Positions 6,400-15,015 of a stretch of DNA of 64,000 nucleotides are shown piece by piece. The first letter of the stretch is position 1, and each line of letters starts with the position of its first letter. Origin of the DNA: an uncultured Oscillospiraceae bacterium (GTDB lineage Bacteria > Bacillota > Clostridia > Oscillospirales > Oscillospiraceae); assembly GCA_934569225.1 (NCBI GenBank), contig CAKTKC010000012.1, forward strand, positions 24,320 through 88,319. The letters run 5' to 3'. The position numbers and the translations under genes are program-made. Under the pieces are notes generated by a model. It was given only the letters and a program-made list of their open reading frames with translations. It had not been told where the DNA came from and did no database searches.

Positions 6400-7117
6400 C
6401 CAGCGGTCTCCTTTCCACATGTACAATGATGTCCTCCAGGGTCGCGCCCACGTCCCTGTAGTGGGCGCGGAAATCCTCCAGAGTGCCGGTGTATTGCAGC
6501 TCGCCGTCCTTGATGAAGGCGACGTGGGTGGCGCACTTCTCCAGGTCGGAGGTGATGTGGGTGGAAAACAGCACACTGCGCGTACCATCCGCCACCAGAC
6601 GGCGCAGCAGCTCCGTCAGCTCGTCCCTGGACACCGGGTCAAGGCCGCTGGTAGGCTCGTCCAGGATCAGCAGCCTGGCGCTGTGGCTCAGCGCCAGGGC
6701 GATCATGTACTTGACCTTCATACCGCTGGACAGCTGATCCACGCGCTTTTCCTCATCAATGGCAAACAGGCGCAGGTAGTGGCGGTATTTGTCCTCGTCC
6801 CAGTTGTCGTAGAACCGGCGGGTGACGTCGGTAATGACGCGGATCTTCTTTTTGGGGTAAAAATCGATGCCGCCCAGCACCACGCCCAGCTCACGCCGAA
6901 TGGCACGCTCGTTGGCGGCGTAGTCCATGCCGAACACGCTGACCTCGCCCTCGTCGGGATGCACCATGCCCAGGATGGATTTCAGCGTGGTGGACTTGCC
7001 CGCGCCGTTGCGCCCGATAAAGCCCATCACCGCGCCCTCCGGCACGGCAAAGGACACGCCATTCAGGGTGAACGCGGGATAATGCTTTGTCAGCCCCTGT
7101 ACTTCCAGTACGTTCAT
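6380..7117 (-). CDS. ABC transporter ATP-binding protein
   Basis: 245-residue ATPase of an ABC-2 type exporter. Walker A is GRNGAGKST (35-43), the signature is LSSGMKVKY from residue 129, and Walker B is LLILDEPTSGLD (149-160); the H-loop follows in STHITSD. All catalytic residues are present. It starts inside the ATGA overlap with the AbrB gene and overlaps the permease start, so three genes are translationally coupled. Residues near YDNWDEDKY resemble the regulatory ATPases of YtrB-like cell-envelope stress transporters; that subgroup is a guess. Confidence 0.88.
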   Translation of the reverse strand: MNVLEVQGLTKHYPAFTLNGVSFAVPEGAVMGFIGRNGAGKSTTLKSILGMVHPDEGEVSVFGMDYAANERAIRRELGVVLGGIDFYPKKKIRVITDVTRRFYDNWDEDKYRHYLRLFAIDEEKRVDQLSSGMKVKYMIALALSHSARLLILDEPTSGLDPVSRDELTELLRRLVADGTRSVLFSTHITSDLEKCATHVAFIKDGELQYTGTLEDFRAHYRDVGATLEDIIVHVERRPLDEDAII

Positions 7118-7341
7118 TCGTCCTCGTCCTCCTCTTCCGGCAGCACGGCAAACGCCTTCCGGAGCAGCGGATTCAGCTTATCCGCCGTCTGGAGGGCGAT
7201 GCCCCTCTTCTTATCCGCCAGCAGCACCATCGTGTCCCCCGGCTGGAGGCCGAACATGTCCCGCGCCTCCTTGGGAATGACGATCTGCCCCTTGGGGCCG
7301 ATCTTCACGCTGCTCATAAAATACCGTTCGTCCTTGCTCAT
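7114..7341 (-). CDS. AbrB/MazE/SpoVT-type DNA-binding protein
   Basis: 75-residue protein with a swapped-hairpin AbrB domain near residues 10-52: SSVKIGPKGQIVIPKEARDM and GDTMVLLADKKRG. An acidic tail follows (EEEDEDE). The start at 7341 is preceded by GGAG. It is first in the AbrB-ATPase-permease operon and shares an ATGA overlap with the ATPase. Because AbrB-like proteins bind as dimers to promoter regions, it probably autoregulates this operon. A MazE-like antitoxin role is less likely since no toxin gene follows. Confidence 0.85.
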   Translation of the reverse strand: MSKDERYFMSSVKIGPKGQIVIPKEARDMFGLQPGDTMVLLADKKRGIALQTADKLNPLLRKAFAVLPEEEDEDE

Positions 7342-7390
7342 GCGATCGCTCCTCTTTGTTGGATTGGTATAATTTTTCTTACTTTTCGCA

Positions 7391-7419
7391 ATTTTAGCAC
7401 ATGAGGTGAAAGATGTCAA
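7391..7419 (-). promoter_or_regulatory. Promoter of the AbrB-ABC operon
   Basis: Minus-strand TTGACA (7414-7419), a 17-bp spacer and TAAAAT (7391-7396). The start codon is 50 bp downstream of the -10. Beyond it, 7420-7584 shows no gene. Confidence 0.8.
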
Positions 7420-7584
7420 GAGCGAAAAGGACGCAGCAACGCTGTAGGAAGCAAATGGACTGTGATATGCAAATACATCTACACAATAGATAAGGCAACA
7501 GGCAGCAAAGCACTTTTGGCAATATAACACTTATAATGGGGGTACATTGAAACACCGGAACTGAATATTTGTGGCTCTATGATA

Positions 7585-7621
7585 AATGTTGGGGTCAGGC
7601 AATGCGCCTGACCCCAACATT
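7585..7621 (-). terminator. Terminator of the ABC exporter operon
   Basis: A perfect 16-bp stem (7585-7600 with 7606-7621, AATGTTGGGGTCAGGC and its complement) lies 35 bp past the last exporter stop. The minus-strand side continues with TTTATC, so termination there is plausible. It may also be a repeat element. Confidence 0.65.
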
Positions 7622-7655
7622 GATTTATAAAACCGTCTCTTATCCGATTTATCCG

Positions 7656-9542
7656 TCAGCTCTCCTGGAGCTGCTGCTTGCGGAACTGGAGGGTATAGAG
7701 CTGGTAGTAGCGGCCCTTCAGGTGGAGAAGCTCCTGATGGGTGCCCTGCTCCATGATCTCGCCGTGGGACAGCAGGATAATGTTGTCCGCGTGCTGGATG
7801 GTGCTCAGGCGGTGGGCTACGATCAGCATGGTGCCGATGTTCTTCATCTTCTCCAGGGAGTCCTGAATGAGCACCTCCGTCTCCGTGTCGATGTTGGCGG
7901 TGGCCTCGTCCAGGATCATGACGGAGGGCTTGTGCAAAATGGTTCGGGCGAAGCTCAGCAGCTGCCGCTGGCCAGCGGAGAAGTTGTTGCCCTGCTCCCG
8001 GACGGTCTCGTCCAGGCCGCCCTCCAGCCTCTGGATGAAGCCGTCGGCGTTGACGTACCGGCAGGCCTGCCAGACGTCCTCGTCCGTCACGTTGTCGGAG
8101 CGCAGGACGATGTTGCTGCGGATGTCCCCCGCAAACAGGAACACATCCTGGAGCATCTGGCCGAAGTGGCTGCGCAGAGAGGCAATCTTAATGTGCCGGA
8201 TATCGATGCCGTCGATCAGGATCTGACCCTTCTGAATGTCATAGTTCCGGCAGATCAGGTTCAGAATGGTGGACTTTCCGGAGCCGGTGGCCCCCACAAA
8301 GGCCACGGTTTGCTTGGGGTACACATGGAAGGAAACACCCTTCAGCACCCACTCGCCGGGATTATAGGCAAACCACACGTCCCTGAACTCGATCTCGCCC
8401 TTCATCTCCTTCAGCTCGATAGCGTCCGGCTCGTCCACCACCTCGGGAACCATGTCCAGAATGGTGAAGATCTTCTCCGCCGCGGCGAAGGACTGCTCCA
8501 GCATATCAAACTGCTCGGCCAGAGCCTGGATGGGGTTAAAGAACCGGGAGATATACATATAGAAAGCGACCACCGTCTCGCTGGTAATGGTCAGCCCCAG
8601 GAATTGGGTGTCCCGGATATAGCCCTTGCAGCCGATATAGAAGAGGAACAGGTTGGAGGTGACGAACAGCATGTATACCATGGGTCTGAAGATGCCGAAG
8701 ACAAACATCCGGTTCATCTTGGTCTTCTCCAGGCGCTTGCTGCGTACCAGGAACTCGTCCATTTTCCGCTGCTCCTGGTTGAAGATCTGGGTGACCTTCA
8801 TGCCGGAGAGATTTTCGGACAGGTAGGTGTTTACATCCGTCCGGGCGTTGTTGACCGTGCGGTGGACATGGCGGGAGAACTTCTGGAAGATAATGGTAAA
8901 AATCACCAGGAACGGCACAAAGCACAGCACCATCAGCGTCAGGGCGTAATTTAGGATCAGCATGGCCGCCAGCACGCCGATGATCACCAGGGAGTTCTTC
9001 GCCAGCGTCACCAGAATGTTGGTGAACAGATAGCTGATGGAGTTGGGGTCGTTGGTGACTCTCGTCACCAGCTTGCCCACAGGAATCTGGTTCAGCTGGG
9101 CGTGGGACAGCTGCTCAATGTGGGTGAAGGTGTCCAGACGGATCTGGGACAGGATTTTCTGACCGGTCTTCTGCAGGATCATGGCCTGAAAATAGGTGCA
9201 GACCATGGACACCGCCAGAATGCCCGCATACACGGCGACCAACGAATAGAGCCGGGAAAGTTCAAAGCTCTGCTTGATGGTGCCCTGAATGTTTGCCACC
9301 AGCAGGGGGGACACCACGTCATAGGCGATGGACACCAGCACAATGAGGAACACCAGAACGAAATCCTTTTTATAGGGTCTGGCATAGCCCAGCAGTCTCT
9401 TGATGATCTCGCTGTCGGACATATGCCGTTCGCTGGTCTCTTCCTTGGTTCTGCGCTTCAGCACGGCATAAGCCGCAAGGAACAGGATCGTAAACACACC
9501 GATGACGGCGCAGACGATCAGAAGGGGAAGATACTCACGCAT
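7656..9542 (-). CDS. ABC exporter, canonical half (heterodimer)
   Basis: 628-residue fused membrane/ATPase half-transporter. An extra N-terminal helix (residues 5-27) precedes the usual six-helix exporter domain (about 55-350) and the nucleotide-binding domain. Walker A is GATGSGKST, the signature FSAGQRQ and Walker B VMILDEATANID with the catalytic glutamate. The ATG at 9542 lies inside the partner gene's end (8-bp overlap) and has GGAGGTGCGG upstream. With the partner it should form a heterodimeric BmrCD/TM287-288-like multidrug or lipid exporter. Substrate unknown. Confidence 0.88.
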   Translation of the reverse strand: MREYLPLLIVCAVIGVFTILFLAAYAVLKRRTKEETSERHMSDSEIIKRLLGYARPYKKDFVLVFLIVLVSIAYDVVSPLLVANIQGTIKQSFELSRLYSLVAVYAGILAVSMVCTYFQAMILQKTGQKILSQIRLDTFTHIEQLSHAQLNQIPVGKLVTRVTNDPNSISYLFTNILVTLAKNSLVIIGVLAAMLILNYALTLMVLCFVPFLVIFTIIFQKFSRHVHRTVNNARTDVNTYLSENLSGMKVTQIFNQEQRKMDEFLVRSKRLEKTKMNRMFVFGIFRPMVYMLFVTSNLFLFYIGCKGYIRDTQFLGLTITSETVVAFYMYISRFFNPIQALAEQFDMLEQSFAAAEKIFTILDMVPEVVDEPDAIELKEMKGEIEFRDVWFAYNPGEWVLKGVSFHVYPKQTVAFVGATGSGKSTILNLICRNYDIQKGQILIDGIDIRHIKIASLRSHFGQMLQDVFLFAGDIRSNIVLRSDNVTDEDVWQACRYVNADGFIQRLEGGLDETVREQGNNFSAGQRQLLSFARTILHKPSVMILDEATANIDTETEVLIQDSLEKMKNIGTMLIVAHRLSTIQHADNIILLSHGEIMEQGTHQELLHLKGRYYQLYTLQFRKQQLQES

Positions 9543-11316
9543 TGACCGCACCTCCTTCTTCCTCCAGCCGCTGCAGGTCCACCATTTTGCGGTAGGCGGG
9601 GTTGTCCGCGTACAGCCTGTCATGGGTGTCAAAGCCTGCCAGACGGCCGCCCTCAATGAACAGCACCTTGTCCATCTGCTCGATGGTGGAAATACGGTGG
9701 GCAATGAGAATGGTGGTCTTCCCCGCCCGGGTGGCGCGCAGATTGTCCAGAATGGCCTTTTCCGTTTTGGTATCCACGGCGGACACGGAATCGTCCAGAA
9801 TCAGAATGGGCGCGTCCTTCATCAGCGCCCGGGCAATGGAGATACGCTGCTTCTGGCCGCCGGAGACGGTAACGCCCCGTTCGCCCAGCACGGTCTGATA
9901 GCCCATCTGGAATTCGGAAATATTGCCGTCAATATCCGCAAGCTTTGCTGCCCGGCGGATCTCCTCAGAGACGGTTTCGGACTTACCGAAGGCAATGTTG
10001 TTCTCAATGGTGTCCGAGAACAGGAAGTTGTCCTGAGGCACATAGGCGCAGGCGTCACGGACGGAGCGGATGGAGAGGTCGTTCACATCCTTGCCGTCCA
10101 GGAACAGCTGCCCGTCGTTTACATTGTAAGTGCGCAGGATCAGATCCACCAGCGTGGTCTTGCCGGAGCCGGTCTTGCCCAGCAGGCCGATGCTCTCACC
10201 GGGATGGATGGTAAAGGACACATGCTCCAGCGCGGGGATATCTCCGTCGGGGTAGGTAAAGCTCAGATCCCGGAACTCGATCTCGCCCTTGGGTTTCGTC
10301 AGCTCCCGGACGCCGGGTCTGTCGAAGACGTTTTTGGGTGCGTCCAGCAGCTCGCTGATCCGCTTCAGGGACGCCTTGCCCCGGGAGGTCATGTCGATCA
10401 GATCGGCCACCGCCATAATGGGCCAGACCACGGCATTAAAGTAGCCGATGAACTCCATGAGCTGACCGGCGTTGAACTGACCCTGATACACCAGATAGCC
10501 GCCGTATCCCAGGATCACGCAGATGACGCTCTCCACGAAGGTTGTCACCAGAATCCGCATCAGCACGGAGGTTTTGGTGAAAGCAATATTGGAGTCCTCG
10601 CTGTCCCGGTTCAGCTTTTCAAAGGCCATCAGCTCCTTGGCCTCCTTCACAAAGGCCTTGATGACGGCAATGCCGGAAAAGCTTTCCTGAGCGAAGTCAG
10701 ACAGATCGGAGAAGCACTTCTGCCGGTAATCCCATTTTCTGGTCATGTTTTTGCCCACCACTGCGGCGCTGGCGAACAGCAGCCCCATGGGAATCAGGGA
10801 CAGAACGGTGAGCAGGTGATCCATGCGCCACATCTTGGTAATGGCCAGAGAACACAGAATGATGGGGTCAAAAAACTGCATGAAGCCCCAGCCGTAGCAC
10901 TCCTGGACGGTGTCTAAGTCGTTGGTGAACAGGCTCATCAGATTGCCCACTTTGTTCACCTGATAATACTCCCGGCTCAGGTCTTCCGCGTGGTGGAACA
11001 TCTTACCCCGCAGATCCGTCTCCACCTTGGTAGCCGCGCCGAAGATCGTAACCCGCCACAGGAACCGGCCGAAGACGATGGCCAGGATGATGCCGACCAT
11101 GGGCATACAGATTCTGTCCAGCAGAAACGCCATATCAAAGGGCACCTGTACGCCGTTTTCCACAATATACCCCTGGTTCAGGCCGTTGATGACCATCTGA
11201 TAGATCTCAGGCACCTTCAGCTGTAAATAGTCCACGGTAAACAGAGCCAGCAGCCCCATCAGCAGAGCCAGCGCATATTTACGGTAATAGACGTTGATAT
11301 GCTTGCCGAAAATCAA
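9535..11316 (-). CDS. ABC exporter, degenerate-site half (heterodimer)
   Basis: 593-residue half-transporter with six membrane helices (about 15-310) and an ATPase domain. Walker A is GKTGSGKTT and the signature VSGGQKQR. Walker B is ILILDDSVSAVD, where aspartate replaces the catalytic glutamate. In heterodimeric exporters of the TM287/BmrC type this same change marks the non-hydrolysing site, so this is the regulatory half. The likely start is TTG at 11316, six bases after AGGAGAAGG; ATG at 11349 or 11382 keeps the frame but lacks a ribosome binding site. Confidence 0.82.
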   Translation of the reverse strand: MIFGKHINVYYRKYALALLMGLLALFTVDYLQLKVPEIYQMVINGLNQGYIVENGVQVPFDMAFLLDRICMPMVGIILAIVFGRFLWRVTIFGAATKVETDLRGKMFHHAEDLSREYYQVNKVGNLMSLFTNDLDTVQECYGWGFMQFFDPIILCSLAITKMWRMDHLLTVLSLIPMGLLFASAAVVGKNMTRKWDYRQKCFSDLSDFAQESFSGIAVIKAFVKEAKELMAFEKLNRDSEDSNIAFTKTSVLMRILVTTFVESVICVILGYGGYLVYQGQFNAGQLMEFIGYFNAVVWPIMAVADLIDMTSRGKASLKRISELLDAPKNVFDRPGVRELTKPKGEIEFRDLSFTYPDGDIPALEHVSFTIHPGESIGLLGKTGSGKTTLVDLILRTYNVNDGQLFLDGKDVNDLSIRSVRDACAYVPQDNFLFSDTIENNIAFGKSETVSEEIRRAAKLADIDGNISEFQMGYQTVLGERGVTVSGGQKQRISIARALMKDAPILILDDSVSAVDTKTEKAILDNLRATRAGKTTILIAHRISTIEQMDKVLFIEGGRLAGFDTHDRLYADNPAYRKMVDLQRLEEEGGAVNA

Positions 11317-11441
11317 GTAAATCCCTTCTCCTCTCTCATACTCTCTCATAAAGGAAATTTGGGTGAAACCGTTTGATTTCACCGCAGTACCCTTGCCGCT
11401 TCCTTCCCATAAATTCCGGAAACGGCAGACAAACTTTTGTT

Positions 11442-11470
11442 ATTGTAGCACAAACATTCGTTTTATGCAA
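11442..11470 (-). promoter_or_regulatory. Promoter of the ABC exporter operon
   Basis: Minus-strand TTGCAT (11465-11470), a 17-bp spacer and TACAAT (11442-11447), about 125 bp before the proposed TTG start. Confidence 0.7.
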
Positions 11471-11930
11471 GTAAAAAAGCACGCGAAAGAAAACCATCTG
11501 GAAAATCCGCGCTATATGTGGACGGTTGGCGAAAGCGGACAGCGCAGAACAGGCACAACGGCGTTTCCTGAGGGCTGTTCGGAAATTTCTGGAAATATCC
11601 CCCTGACAGCCCCACTGCTTTCAAAGCTTATAGAAAAAATAATCATCCACAAAACGGAAGAGGCAAGTCGAAACCGCACCCAGCGAATCGAAATCTGTTA
11701 CCCCTTTGTAGACCACCCAGATATTCCGGAATCCCCCAAAATCCCCACTTACCATGGACACATCCGTCAGTGTGTGGAACAAGCGTTTTACGCGACATAA
11801 AGCATATCATAACCACCGGCCGTGCCGGTGGTTTGCACAGGCCCTCTTAGGGTATTTTTCTGGCCGAGCCTAAAGGTCCGTCGAAGGGTCTGCCAACCGC
11901 ATTCCTTTCACGGGCTGCCCCTAAAGGGGC
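11471..11930. other. Intergenic region at left side of element scar
   Basis: No supported gene; a 145-residue open frame on the plus strand has no domain or ribosome binding site. Two hairpins are visible: AACCACCGGC/GCCGGTGGTT (11811-11820/11824-11833, perfect) and GCCCCT/AGGGGC (11917-11930), the second directly after the stop of the fragment at 11931. The left boundary of the former mobile element probably lies here, but no copy of the tRNA-Arg 3' end was found. Confidence 0.5.
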
Positions 11931-12305
11931 TTATTTAAGCTTGCCCTCTTTTACCGGCCCTCCCGTAAACGGATCGACATACTCTTTTATCGATAGTTGA
12001 TCTTCCGTATAATCTTGCCTTCTTAATAAGATAAGTGCTAATTGAATAGCCCTGCTGGCTGGCATATCTTCTGACAGTTGTACCATATACTCACTAAAGT
12101 CAGGGTCTGAATCAAAAGAAAGATACCGCGAGAGTAGCTCATGTTCTGTTTTCAACAAATATTTACCATCAGAAAATGCGCTCAGCTGATATTTGATTCC
12201 GGAATCATCTTGGAGCAACATCATGGCCTTGCACTGCTGATTTGGCCTATATTCCGTTGATAATGAATTATAAGGATCACCTTCAAAATCGAGAATCAAC
12301 CAGAA
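11931..12305 (-). pseudogene. C-terminal fragment of unknown element gene
   Basis: About 120 residues of sense-looking sequence, from near LDFEGDPYNS to PFTGGPVKEGKLK. The base composition is clearly more AT-rich than the chromosome around it. The frame stays open upstream only because it continues antisense into the integrase remnant, which is not real coding. The 5' part is therefore missing. I do not recognise the family. The acidic, soluble sequence with a repeated LLSRYLSF/LILLRRQDY pattern shows no catalytic motif. It is probably the tail of a cargo or conjugation gene left by a deletion ending near 12300. Confidence 0.45.
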
Positions 12306-12306
12306 A

Positions 12307-13254
12307 TTGGCCAAGGCAGCCCAAATCAGCGCTAGTACTGTCACAAACGCAGTTCGAGGTGACCCCATCTGTATAGAAAGTGCTGAAAAAATCGCAAATG
12401 TTCTGGACTGTGAGGTACGTGACTTATTCCGTAACGCATCAACTGGGAAAACATTGGCACCAAAGACAGTCCTTGAATACCACCGCTTGATATCTACGAT
12501 CCTGCACCAGGCAGAGAAAGAGATGATTCTGATGTACAATCCAGCTGCCCGTGCAACTCCACCGAAAGCCAAAGCTCCCACGCCGGATTATTACCAGCCG
12601 GATCAGATGGATGAAATCTTGAATGCACTGGAGAATGCCCCGCTGCTCTGGAAAACAATCACCTATATTATGATTGATAGCGGCTGTCGACGTGGAGAAG
12701 CGCTTGGACTGAAATGGTCCAGTTTGGAACTGGATACTGGGCTTATGGTTATAGAAAACAACCTTCAGTATACAAAGAAAACCGGCATTTACCTTGGCCC
12801 TACCAAAACCGGCAAGGTTCGCGCGTTGAAGCTCGCTCCTCAGTGCGTGGAACTTCTAAAAGAGTGGAAGCTGGAGCAGATGCGGATGCGCCTCAAGAAG
12901 GGGTCGGACTGGAAAGAAACCGGAATGGTATTCACCAAAGATAACGGGGAATGGCTCCATCCTGACAGCATTACCAGATGGCTGAATAACTTCAGCCGGG
13001 ACAATGGATTGCCCCATATCCACCCCCACGCATTCCGACACACAGCAGCCTCAACCATGATAGCCAATGGTGTTGATCTGGTCACCACAGCAAATGAACT
13101 TGGACACGCAAACGCAACGACCACAGCAATGATTTACGCACATCAGATTGCCATTGCAAAGGCCAGAGCCGCTGATGTTCGTGCCGGTGTGTTTGCAGGA
13201 AGAGACAGCAAGCCCAAAGGAAGTAAGCTCAGAAGTAAATTCCGAGGAGCTTAA
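12307..13254 (+). pseudogene. N-terminally deleted tyrosine recombinase (integrase)
   Basis: 315 residues from the first usable codon (TTG). The start falls in the middle of a Cro/C1-type helix-turn-helix (LAKAAQISASTVTNAVRGDP...EKIANVLDCEVRDLF). This lies within the core-binding region in a group of clostridial element integrases. The catalytic domain is complete: GCRRGEALGLKW with the first arginine, HAFRHTAAS with the H-x-x-R box, the GHANATTT histidine region, and the tyrosine in TTAMIYAHQ. The N-terminal arm-binding domain, normally about 100-150 residues, is absent, and a stop lies in frame 12 codons upstream. It is probably inactive. Confidence 0.75.
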
Positions 13255-13259
13255 AATAC

Positions 13260-13302
13260 ATAGGATCCAAGCAGTTTTGAGGCTGCTTGGGTCCTATTTT
13301 TC
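13260..13302 (+). terminator. Terminator after the integrase remnant
   Basis: A 15-bp stem (13260-13274 with 13283-13297, one G-U pair) is followed by TTTTTCTG, six bases after the integrase stop. Confidence 0.85.
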
Positions 13303-13691
13303 TGTTTTAAGACAGAGAAACGCCTCTCCAGGCAGGCACTTTGCCCGGCCTCTTGGCCTTCAGGTTAGATCGCCAAACTCAATGAAGTCTCTGGTAAGAG
13401 GACAAATTTGAGGGGACTTGCGTAATCTCATTGCGGTCAAGACCCGAGATTCCATCGATCAAGGATATCAAAAAGCCGAGATTATTCAGAGTATTCCGTA
13501 GAATTGTATAACAAAAGGAGCGCTTTACCATTTCGAATGCAACTTTCTGGAACTTTCACCCCAAAGTGCTGTTTCGCCTCCAAAATCAATTTAGGCCCAA
13601 AAGTTGGAAAAACACTGTCCATCACTGGCGTAAACCCCAAATAAACCCCAAGTCGTAGGGTCTGTAACTTTTGCAACCATCAAAAAGTTAG
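13303..13691. other. Element end next to tRNA, with short direct repeats
   Basis: No gene is visible. Direct repeats stand out: AACTTTC at 13541-13547 and 13551-13557, and TAAACCCCAA at 13631-13640 and 13642-13651 (11-bp period). A TAACTTTT/AAAAGTTA inverted repeat spans 13665-13690. Short direct repeats close to the integrase and a tRNA are the usual form of integrase arm sites, so this may be the old attachment region. That is inference. Confidence 0.4.
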
Positions 13692-13727
13692 AAAAACAGC
13701 CGTTTTCTGGCGAAAACGGCTGTTTTT
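13692..13727. terminator. Bidirectional terminator after tRNA-Arg
   Basis: A 16-bp perfect stem (13692-13707 with 13712-13727), AAAAACAGCCGTTTTC and its complement, with A and T runs at both feet. It lies directly downstream of the minus-strand tRNA. Confidence 0.9.
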
Positions 13728-13729
13728 TA

Positions 13730-13806
13730 TGGTACGCCAGAAGGGACTCGAACCCCCGACCTACTGATTCGTAGTCAGTCACTCTATCCAACTGAGCTAC
13801 TGGCGC
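13730..13806 (-). tRNA. tRNA-Arg (anticodon ACG)
   Basis: 77 nt including an encoded CCA. The acceptor stem GCGCCAG pairs with CTGGCGT (one G-U at the top). The D arm contains AGCTCAGTTGGATAGAG. The anticodon stem ACTGA/TCAGT surrounds loop CTACGAA, and the T arm is GGGGGTTCGAGTCCCTT. Anticodon ACG (read as ICG) decodes CGN arginine codons. Its 3' end faces the integrase remnant, the orientation expected if an element once integrated there. Confidence 0.95.
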
Positions 13807-13911
13807 ATACGCACTTCTCTCAAATGCCTGAATATAGTACCACATCTCTTAAAAAAATGCAAGTGCTTTTTTCGCTTTTTCCAACTTTTTTATCTTCCCC
13901 TCCGCGCCGCC

Positions 13912-13941
13912 TTGACAGCCTCAGTGTTTCTGGTGTAAAAT
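13912..13941 (+). promoter_or_regulatory. Promoter of mutY
   Basis: TTGACA (13912-13917), an 18-bp spacer and TAAAAT (13936-13941), 24 bp before the start codon. Confidence 0.7.
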
Positions 13942-13965
13942 GTCCACCATAAGGAGACGCTGGAT

Positions 13966-15015
13966 ATGGATAATCTGGATTTGAATATGCTCCCCGAGCT
14001 GCTGCTTCCCTGGTATCGGGAAAATCACCGCTGCCTGCCATGGCGGGAAACCAGAGAGCCTTACCACATCTGGCTGTCGGAAATCATGCTCCAGCAGACC
14101 CGGGTGGAAGCCGTCAAGGGCTACTACGCCCGCTTCCTTGCCGCGCTGCCTACTGTGGAGGCTTTGGCAGACTGCGACGACGATGTTCTGCACAAGCTCT
14201 GGGAGGGGCTGGGCTACTACAGCCGGGTGCGGAATCTGAAGAAAGCCGCGCAGGTCATCCAGGAACGCTATAATGGCCAATTCCCCGGGGAATATGACGC
14301 GGTTCTGGCGCTGCCCGGTATTGGGGAGTACACTGCGGGCGCTGTCTGCTCCATCGCATTTGACCTTCCCGTTCCGGCGGTGGACGGCAATGTACTGCGG
14401 GTCTTCTCCCGGCTGACGGACGACCCGTCGCCCATCGACATGCCCGCCGTGAAAGCCAGCGTTCGGGAAAGGCTTGCCGCCATTTACCCAAAAGAAGCCG
14501 GTGACTTCACCCAGGCGCTGATGGAGCTGGGCGCCACCCTCTGCGGCCCCAACCGAAAGCCGGAGTGCAGCAGCTGCCCTTGTCGGGAGATCTGTCTCGG
14601 ATATCAGCATGGCACCGCGGAAGCCCTCCCCGTCAAGTCCCCTAAGCGGGAGCGGCGGCAGGAGGACAGGACGGTGTTCATTCTGCAATGCGAGGGAAAA
14701 TACGCTCTGGAAAAGCGCCCAGGCAAGGGACTTCTTGCAGGGCTGTGGCAGTTTCCCAATGTGGCCGGACATCTGGATACAGCTCAGGCGCTGGCCGAGG
14801 TGGAGCGGATGGGGCTTCGTCCCCGGGAAATTCTGCGGGAGGTTTCGAGAAAGCATATTTTTACCCATATTCAGTGGAATATGAAGGGTATATATCTGGA
14901 GGTTGCCGAAGCGTCCGGCGGCTTTTCCTGGTTCACGGCAGAGCAGATCAACGCCCAGGCGGCGTTGCCCACGGCGTTCCGCCTGTTTTGGGAGGAGAAA
15001 GAGAGAAATGTTTGA
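13966..15015 (+). CDS. mutY: A/G-specific adenine DNA glycosylase
   Basis: 349-residue MutY that removes adenine mispaired with 8-oxoguanine. The helix-hairpin-helix is LPGIGEYTAGAV (116-127), the catalytic aspartate is D140 in PAVDGNVLRV, and the catalytic glutamate is E39 in SEIMLQQT. The iron-sulfur cysteines are C193, C201, C204 and C210; the first gap is seven residues rather than the common six. The C-terminal third (from about 225) has the NUDIX-like 8-oxoG recognition domain (KRPGKGLLAGLWQFP). AAGGAG precedes the ATG. It overlaps the next gene by 8 bp. Confidence 0.95.
   Translation: MDNLDLNMLPELLLPWYRENHRCLPWRETREPYHIWLSEIMLQQTRVEAVKGYYARFLAALPTVEALADCDDDVLHKLWEGLGYYSRVRNLKKAAQVIQERYNGQFPGEYDAVLALPGIGEYTAGAVCSIAFDLPVPAVDGNVLRVFSRLTDDPSPIDMPAVKASVRERLAAIYPKEAGDFTQALMELGATLCGPNRKPECSSCPCREICLGYQHGTAEALPVKSPKRERRQEDRTVFILQCEGKYALEKRPGKGLLAGLWQFPNVAGHLDTAQALAEVERMGLRPREILREVSRKHIFTHIQWNMKGIYLEVAEASGGFSWFTAEQINAQAALPTAFRLFWEEKERNV

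Noticed and set aside
7114..7341. MazE-type antitoxin of a toxin-antitoxin pair
   Set aside because: The AbrB-domain gene is followed by an ABC ATPase, not a toxin, and is translationally coupled to it.
7585..7621. Insertion sequence end
   Set aside because: The perfect 16-bp hairpin has no partner copy or transposase nearby; a terminator is the simpler reading.
11363..11800. Plus-strand gene of 145 codons
   Set aside because: No domain, no ribosome site, low-complexity basic translation, and it overlaps the exporter promoter region on the other strand.
12306..12581. Extension of the minus-strand fragment to a 216-residue protein
   Set aside because: This part is exactly antisense to the recognisable integrase helix-turn-helix and core region, so the open frame is a shadow.
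13743..13760. Second tRNA fragment or attL copy of the tRNA 3' end
   Set aside because: I looked for the tRNA 3' sequence near 11800-11930 and after the integrase but found no convincing repeat.
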